DNA from: Bacteroidota bacterium
GTDB taxonomy: Bacteria; Bacteroidota; Bacteroidia; UBA7662; CANHCV01
Direction: 5' to 3'
Length of the DNA stretch: 7,035 bases
NCBI GenBank assembly: GCA_027488715.1
Contig: JAIYBD010000171.1
Location: 1-7,035 of the forward strand
In this document: positions 6,221-7,035 of the stretch, piece by piece
How positions within the stretch are numbered: the stretch's first letter is position 1
Layout of the letters: each line of letters starts with the position of its first letter
Program-made: the position numbers and the translations under genes
The notes under the pieces: generated by a model
Databases searched by the model: none
What the model saw: only the letters and a program-made list of their open reading frames with translations
Told to the model about the DNA's origin: nothing

Positions 6221-6228
6221 TATCTTTG
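6221..6228 (+). promoter_or_regulatory. Bacteroidota-type -7 box (TATCTTTG) for the UDP-glucose dehydrogenase gene
   Basis: TATCTTTG fits TAnnTTTG exactly and is followed by CA, as is common at these promoters. It predicts transcription starting near 6235 and a leader of about 25 nt. An AAAGG (6251-6255) three bases before the ATG may help ribosome binding. No clean TTTG -33 box is seen; GTTA at 6199-6202 is the nearest candidate. The 125-bp gap it occupies is AT-rich and holds no other gene. Confidence 0.6.
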
Positions 6229-6258
6229 CAAGAAGTTACATTTGAAAACTAAAGGTTT

Positions 6259-7035
6259 ATGAAAATAGGCGTAGTTGGAACAGGATACGTTGGTTTGGTT
6301 ACTGGTACGTGTTTTGCAGAAACGGGAAATCAAGTTATTTGTGTTGATATCAATGAGGAAAAGGTGGCTTCCATGCGAAATGGCCAAATTCCCATTTATG
6401 AACCTGGTCTTGAAGCGTTATTCCTAAGAAATATCAAAGAGGGAAGATTGAGCTTTACAACTTCCTTGCAAGAGGTGTTGAATCATGCGGAAATCATTTT
6501 TCTTGCCCTTCCTACGCCCCCGATGGAAGATGGATCGGCTGATTTGAGCTACATCTTAGGCGTGGCTGATCAAATTGGTCAATTAATTACCGATTATAAA
6601 GTTATCATCGATAAAAGTACGGTTCCTGTTGGAACGGCGGACAAGGTTCATGCTGCGATTTCGAAGCATGCTAAAGCGCCTTTTGATGTGGTTTCCAATC
6701 CAGAATTTTTAAGAGAAGGCGTTGCGGTAGAAGATTTCATGAAACCCGATCGCGTTGTTATAGGCGTTTCAGGGGAGCGAGCTCAAAAATTGATGGAGCA
6801 ATTGTATGCTCCATTCGTTCGTCAAGGAAATCCGATCATTTTCATGGATGAGCGTTCTGCTGAAATGACCAAATATGCAGCCAATGCATTCTTGGCGACT
6901 AAAATTACCTTCATGAACGAGGTGGCAAACCTTTGCGAAAAGGTGGGTGCCGACGTTGACAAGGTACGAATTGGAATTGGTACCGATACCCGAATTGGCA
7001 ATCGATTTTTGTTTCCTGGCGTAGGTTATGGTGGA
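6259..7035 (+). CDS. ugd: UDP-glucose 6-dehydrogenase (3' partial)
   Basis: NAD-dependent enzyme that oxidises UDP-glucose in two steps to UDP-glucuronate, a precursor for acidic polysaccharides and other sugars. The frame runs unbroken from the ATG at 6259 to the window end, giving 259 residues of about 440 expected. Visible are the Rossmann motif G7-T-G-Y-V-G12, D30 closing strand 2 (NAD over NADP), PTP (85-87), DKSTVPVGT (118-126), SNPEFLREG (146-154), KPDRVVIG (162-169) and KYAANAFLATKI (205-216). By comparison with the Streptococcus enzyme, Thr121, Glu149, Glu153, Lys205 and Asn209 are active-site residues. The sequence stops after GVGYGG, so the nucleophilic Cys expected two residues later (GGSCFPKD in relatives) lies just outside. 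UDP-mannose or UDP-N-acetyl sugar dehydrogenases are related, but these motifs fit UDP-glucose best. It is transcribed away from the waaA operon. Confidence 0.95.
   Translation, partial: MKIGVVGTGYVGLVTGTCFAETGNQVICVDINEEKVASMRNGQIPIYEPGLEALFLRNIKEGRLSFTTSLQEVLNHAEIIFLALPTPPMEDGSADLSYILGVADQIGQLITDYKVIIDKSTVPVGTADKVHAAISKHAKAPFDVVSNPEFLREGVAVEDFMKPDRVVIGVSGERAQKLMEQLYAPFVRQGNPIIFMDERSAEMTKYAANAFLATKITFMNEVANLCEKVGADVDKVRIGIGTDTRIGNRFLFPGVGYGG

Noticed and set aside
1..7035. Defence island, mobile element, CRISPR, tRNA or rRNA
   Set aside because: No transposase, integrase, terminal repeats, repeat array or RNA gene was recognised, and gene style is uniform throughout.

Overview
The window looks like an ordinary chromosomal stretch of a Bacteroidota bacterium, probably of the Flavobacteriales type, though the order is a guess. 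The evidence is: promoter-like TAnnTTTG boxes (3073-3080 and 6221-6228) just upstream of genes; mostly weak or absent Shine-Dalgarno sequences; redox proteins anchored as lipoproteins; a Kdo transferase of the Bacteroidota sequence type; and moderate base composition with no sharp change across the window. I see no insertion sequence, phage gene, CRISPR array, RNA gene or defence system.

Layout. On the + strand the window opens with the 5'-truncated end of a SUI1/YciH (eIF1-like) gene, followed 6 bp later by a GT4-type glycosyltransferase. A minus-strand pair converges on it: a KirBac-type inward-rectifier potassium channel, whose 3' end overlaps the start of a GT-A/family-2-like glycosyltransferase. 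A 47-bp divergent gap separates the channel from a + strand pair, a SCO1/SenC copper chaperone lipoprotein and a monohaem cytochrome c lipoprotein, joined by an ATGA overlap. Converging on these is a second minus-strand pair: an unnamed outer-membrane beta-barrel-like protein followed, through a TGATG junction, by waaA (Kdo transferase). A 125-bp divergent gap leads to a + strand UDP-glucose 6-dehydrogenase, cut off by the window end just before its catalytic cysteine. The three convergent or tandem coding overlaps (1329-1340, 2116-2126, 4098-4105) make the region very compact; no gap exceeds 300 bp.

Functionally the content is mainly envelope biogenesis (two glycosyltransferases, WaaA, a putative barrel protein, UDP-glucuronate supply). 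Alongside it are a copper/cytochrome pair and a potassium channel. The most useful points to follow up are the orphan SCO-cytochrome pair, the uncharacterised barrel protein coupled to waaA, and two departures from family motifs in WaaA. I found no convincing evidence of a previously undescribed multi-gene system.
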